Shown here: positions 61,030 to 64,000 of the stretch, in pieces | How positions within the stretch are numbered: position 1 is the first letter of the stretch | Layout: each line of letters begins with the position of its first letter | Made by a program: the position numbers and the translations under genes | DNA from: Paludibacteraceae bacterium | Lineage (GTDB): Bacteria > Bacteroidota > Bacteroidia > Bacteroidales > Paludibacteraceae | DNA length: 64,000 nt | Direction of reading: 5' to 3' | Assembly (NCBI GenBank): GCA_017556705.1 | Contig: JAFYMG010000016.1 | Span: 124,001-188,000 of the forward strand | The notes under the pieces: generated by a model | What the model was told of the DNA's origin: nothing | Databases searched by the model: none | The model's input: only the letters and a program-made list of their open reading frames with translations

Positions 61030-62221
61030 GTGCTGTGTCTGCCAATAAGTTTAATAGCTTAGGATACAACGAGCGATGAAACCCCTCGTGGTTGACAATC
61101 GTATTATGCCATAGCAGTACCAATTCTCCAGCATTTTGATGTACTTTCTCAAATAATCGCTGGCACTCAAAGTAAGCTTCATCTTCGTTGAGATTCATAT
61201 AATGGGCATTGCTTAATGTGCAATCCATCACGGTTAATGGGTGTAATACTAAGTTGGTCAATGTCATGGTCTTTGGATTGATCCAACGTACCGCACGCGT
61301 GGTTTGCAAGCGGAAGCCGACTTGGTCTGGGAACATCATGGTAAAGTCATCTGTCACACCCATATCTACCAACTCTTGCATGCGATCAATCGAACAACGC
61401 AAATAATGGCTGCGGTGCACCTTTGTTCTATCGCCTGATAGCCTCATTGCCTTATCGCCACCATAATAGCTTCCATGCCATCCTAACTGTGCTCCACTAC
61501 GTTCGATCACTTGCTTTACCATATCGAAATCTTCGCTTGTGAGGTTATATTGTGGATAATCGTATCCCCTCCCTGCTGTATCCTTAATAAAATAGATACA
61601 TTTTGCACGTTCTATTTTATTATCTTGGTTAATCAGCCAAGAGAAAGTAAATGCAGGATCATTGTGAATGTTGCGTTGCGATGCTAGTACGGTACGCCAT
61701 TGACCACGCAATACTCCACCTATTGCACCGCGTAAATGGCGGTAATTGGCGATAGAATCTACATCATGAGTTAAATATATCTGACTGAACGATGGGGTTG
61801 GCAATGGGAGTCCTAATAATTTCATTAACATGCGTGCATATTCATCCACAATAGGAATCATTAAACGGTTACTGTTCCCTAATATGGAGTATTTTGCCAA
61901 GAATCGTCCATGCTCATCACGCGTTAGATTAATCAATTCTTCTGCGCGAGAGATGAAGAAGAACGTATTGTAGATGATGTCTGTACGTATTATATATCTT
62001 TGTTCATTGTTCTTCGTGTCAGCGCCATCAGAGTTCAACGCTTCTACAACCACCTCATTAAGATCAGGTTCTACAATATTCTTCCCAAACTCGCCATTCG
62101 GTATGATAACCATGCGATACTTGTCCCAATCGCTTTCATTACTGGTATATCCTACCATTTTGGCAGCGTCTTGATTGCCATAAAGTAGGAACTCAATGAT
62201 ATATTGAATAATATTGCTCAT
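61022..62221 (-). CDS. Polysaccharide-deacetylase-like protein (NodB fold, DUF7033-type N-terminus)
   Basis: 399 residues from ATG 62221 (MSNIIQYIIEFLLYG); the upstream extension of the frame covers the promoter. The N-terminal 130 residues match a Bacteroidota-specific domain. The C-terminal part has NodB-like features: YLTHDVDS (metal Asp pair), GWHGSYYGG, HRSHYLRCS (His motif), FPDQVGFR and LWHNT. May deacetylate or otherwise modify a surface glycan with the two glycosyltransferases. A repeated DNA word encodes YGGDKAMRLSGDRTK beside the His motif. First gene of the long minus chain; start codon only eight bases from the -7 box. Confidence 0.78.
   Translation of the reverse strand: MSNIIQYIIEFLLYGNQDAAKMVGYTSNESDWDKYRMVIIPNGEFGKNIVEPDLNEVVVEALNSDGADTKNNEQRYIIRTDIIYNTFFFISRAEELINLTRDEHGRFLAKYSILGNSNRLMIPIVDEYARMLMKLLGLPLPTPSFSQIYLTHDVDSIANYRHLRGAIGGVLRGQWRTVLASQRNIHNDPAFTFSWLINQDNKIERAKCIYFIKDTAGRGYDYPQYNLTSEDFDMVKQVIERSGAQLGWHGSYYGGDKAMRLSGDRTKVHRSHYLRCSIDRMQELVDMGVTDDFTMMFPDQVGFRLQTTRAVRWINPKTMTLTNLVLHPLTVMDCTLSNAHYMNLNEDEAYFECQRLFEKVHQNAGELVLLWHNTIVNHEGFHRSLYPKLLNLLADTAHE
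61430..61459 (-). repeat. GGCGATAAGGCAATGAGGC word inside the deacetylase-like gene
   Basis: A permuted copy, read as GDKAMRLSGDR, of the word found in three other genes. Confidence 0.65.
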
Positions 62222-62229
62222 TTGGGCGA

Positions 62230-62261
62230 CAAAGGTACTAAAAAAAAAGCAGATATACAAA
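62230..62261 (-). promoter_or_regulatory. Promoter of the glycan/prfB chain
   Basis: TTTG (62261-62258), a 20-base spacer, TACCTTTG (62237-62230) on the minus strand, eight bases before the ATG: near-leaderless. Confidence 0.8.
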
Positions 62262-62300
62262 TATATCTGCATTTTTCCTATATTTTCTGCATTTGATAAA

Positions 62301-63329
62301 TTATTTCTTCAGCGCATTCACTAGCATACCACAAGCTGCTAAAATGTCTTCGCCTCGACTACGACGGATAGTAGTAGTGATTCCATGGTCAGTTAAATAA
62401 TCACGTAGCCATTCCATTTGTCGCTCGTCGGATGATGGTAAGGCTACTGTATCTTGTGCGTTGGATGTGGGCGATGCATGGAAACGAATCAAATTAATAC
62501 GGCAATCCAACCCCTTCAACACACGTAATAATTCATTGGCATGTTTGATGGTATCATTCACACCATTCCAGCATATATATTCAAAGCTTACACGACGCTG
62601 ATGCGACCAATCATACTCCTTCAGCAAACCAATTACATCACTCAAATGGTTTACTTTCTCAATTGGCATAACTGTTTGTCTTTCAATTGCGAATGGGTTG
62701 TGTAGCGAAATGGCCAAATGGCAGTCGCACTCCTCGAGATATCGTTTCAATCCCTTGTTTATTCCCACCGATGATACGGTGATACGTTTGGGCGACCAAC
62801 CGCAACCCCAGGCACTTGTCATGACCTCTAGCGAACGCAATACATTGTCCAAATTATCCAGTGGTTCACCTTCACCCATATACACGATATTGGTCAACTT
62901 ATCCGCGTCGGGAATCGAGAATATCTGATTCAATATATCTACTGCCATGAGATGCCCATGGAAACCCAAGGTACCTGTCATACAGAATTTGCATCCCATT
63001 TTACAGCCTGCTTGTGTGCTCACACATAGTGTAGCGCGGTCGTTATCAGGAATATAAACGGACTCGATATATTGTTCGCCCACCTGAAACAGATACTTCT
63101 TTGTTCCATCTTGTGACACTGCTTCTGCTACAGCCTTATGACGACCAATAGTATAATTCGCCTTCAGTGCTTCGCGACCTTTCAACGAGATATTGGTCAT
63201 CTCGTCAAAACTAACTGCGCGACGCACATACAACCATTCTGCCAACTGCTTACCCGCAAAACGAGGCAAGCCCACTTCCTGGGCAATAGATTGCAATTCT
63301 TCTAATGTCTTTCCTAGTAATACTTTCAT
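62301..63329 (-). CDS. rlmN: Dual-specificity RNA methyltransferase RlmN
   Basis: Radical-SAM enzyme that methylates C2 of A2503 in 23S rRNA and A37 of some tRNAs. 342 residues. Cluster motif CKMGCKFC (Cys109, 113, 116), GEPLDN, SLHNPFAIERQTVMPIEK, and the C-terminal catalytic cysteine in AACGML (about 333), which pairs with the motif cysteine for the ping-pong mechanism. Start overlaps the stop of the upstream THUMP-like gene by four bases. Secure. Confidence 0.96.
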   Translation of the reverse strand: MKVLLGKTLEELQSIAQEVGLPRFAGKQLAEWLYVRRAVSFDEMTNISLKGREALKANYTIGRHKAVAEAVSQDGTKKYLFQVGEQYIESVYIPDNDRATLCVSTQAGCKMGCKFCMTGTLGFHGHLMAVDILNQIFSIPDADKLTNIVYMGEGEPLDNLDNVLRSLEVMTSAWGCGWSPKRITVSSVGINKGLKRYLEECDCHLAISLHNPFAIERQTVMPIEKVNHLSDVIGLLKEYDWSHQRRVSFEYICWNGVNDTIKHANELLRVLKGLDCRINLIRFHASPTSNAQDTVALPSSDERQMEWLRDYLTDHGITTTIRRSRGEDILAACGMLVNALKK

Positions 63330-64000
63330 ACTTTCTTACACAACAATAACGTGGGCTTATCTCCTAGACGAGCGCCAATAATCGTGTATGCATCGTTGTC
63401 TTTGATCTTTAATTTCTTACGCAACTGTTCTGGGGTCAATGGGTAGTTGCGTGTCATGATGTTAGCAGCTATATCTTTAGCGCTTTTTACATTCGTTTCT
63501 ACTATTTGCCACACCCGTCCTGGAAACCCCTCTACCAGATGATCTGCTATATACAGATGTGTATGTGGTGCCATTTTGCAGAGTCCATATCTGTTCGCCA
63601 CCAGTTTGTATGCTCCCGCTTTGATGATAGCTGCATTGGGCTCGTAAACATATCCCCCGATATTTGCTAAGTGCGCATTTTCATGGGAATACATTGCGCA
63701 ACATGCCAGCCGTTCCTCTTCTTGCGTAAACACAAAGTCCTGTTGCTCATATGCCACTGGCGAGGCTGTAGGCAACAGATTGGTGGCATGTATCTTTGTG
63801 CTATCGATGCTCTGCACTAGCAGCACCTCTTTCACCTCATTCTTTACCGCTACGATATGCACATCAAACTCCATCTGCAAACTGCGCAATGCAGCGGTGA
63901 TATCTAACATTGGACTCAACTTGAGGACTATTTGTCGTGCTTGGCGCAGAGTAGGGAGCAATGTCACTACATTCGGCTCGCAATCCTCCAAACGAAAAAC
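63326..64000 (-). CDS. SAM-dependent methyltransferase with THUMP-like domain (partial, 5' end beyond window)
   Basis: The frame is open to the window edge, so the N-terminal part is missing; 224 codons are visible. NVVTLLPTLRQARQIVLKLSPMLDI and VQSIDSTKIHATNLLP, then GGYVYEPNAAIIKAGAY and a C-terminal RVWQIVETNVKSAKDIAANIMTRNYPLTPEQLRKKLKIKD region match the Bacteroidota family with a class I methyltransferase core and a C-terminal THUMP-like domain (PG_1098 type). Likely an RNA methyltransferase; target unknown. Coupled to rlmN by ATGA overlap, which fits an RNA-modification pair. Confidence 0.75.
   Translation of the reverse strand, partial: VFRLEDCEPNVVTLLPTLRQARQIVLKLSPMLDITAALRSLQMEFDVHIVAVKNEVKEVLLVQSIDSTKIHATNLLPTASPVAYEQQDFVFTQEEERLACCAMYSHENAHLANIGGYVYEPNAAIIKAGAYKLVANRYGLCKMAPHTHLYIADHLVEGFPGRVWQIVETNVKSAKDIAANIMTRNYPLTPEQLRKKLKIKDNDAYTIIGARLGDKPTLLLCKKV

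Noticed and set aside
1..64000. tRNA, rRNA, insertion sequence or prophage genes
   Set aside because: No tRNA-like T-arm pattern with a matching acceptor stem, rRNA stretch, transposase or integrase was noticed by eye; a formal search could still find a short one.

Overview
The window looks like chromosome from an uncultured-type Bacteroidales (Bacteroidota), probably a gut or rumen commensal. Support: a SusC/SusD pair, at least ten promoters of the Bacteroidota type (TTTG/TTG, a 20-base spacer, then TAnnTTTG), lipoproteins, a PCMD-domain protein, DUF4837, HU-family proteins and moderate GC. No rRNA, tRNA, CRISPR, integrase or transposase was seen.

Layout. 1-0.8 kb: end of a secreted protein with starch-binding-like modules. 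0.85-5.9 kb (minus): one operon, 2-hydroxyacid dehydrogenase, pepT, gcvT, deoD, PCMD protein. 6-9.5 kb: an aldo/keto reductase, a long intergenic region carrying a promoter and a strongly folded RNA, and an AT-rich membrane sulfatase of the LTA-synthase type. 9.5-13 kb (minus): dnaK and a secreted C1B peptidase. 13-19.4 kb (plus): a secreted protein, then iorA-iorB-aminotransferase-CoA transferase, which together suit fermentation of aromatic amino acids to aryl-acetates. 19.5-26 kb (minus): subtilase, cupin-ManA fusion, glyA, yigZ-like, coaD and ctpA in one chain. 27.5-37.5 kb (minus): recQ, rimO, HU, an HU-TM-LysM protein, uvrA and an ABC-F protein. 37.8-52.8 kb (plus): a galactan-utilisation locus (MFS transporter, lipoprotein, SusC, SusD, secreted two-module protein; then from a second promoter GH53 endo-galactanase, GH2 beta-galactosidase, galK, galM, lplA). 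52.7-62.3 kb (minus): a long overlapping chain (deacetylase-like protein, GT4, GT2, YhaM/CyuA-like protein, acyltransferase, prfB, DUF4837, ABC-F). 62.3-64 kb (minus): rlmN and a THUMP-like methyltransferase running off the end.

The most unusual signal is not a gene. Spacers and the insides of several conserved genes carry short repeated DNA modules: a small GC-rich hairpin flanked by copies of a word such as GTTTAGAG. In iorA (twice) and one ABC-F gene the module is read in the same frame and gives related peptides (SLE(N/D)...YSLE-x-KG). Other words (GGCAATGAGGCGATAAGGC-like, ATCGGATATCGG-like) recur inside four and two unrelated genes. This resembles in principle the Rickettsia palindromic elements that sit in frame inside proteins. 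Other points worth checking are the folded RNA at 7.1 kb, near-leaderless promoters, palindromes at the galactan-locus promoter, and a shared C-terminal tail on three secreted proteins.
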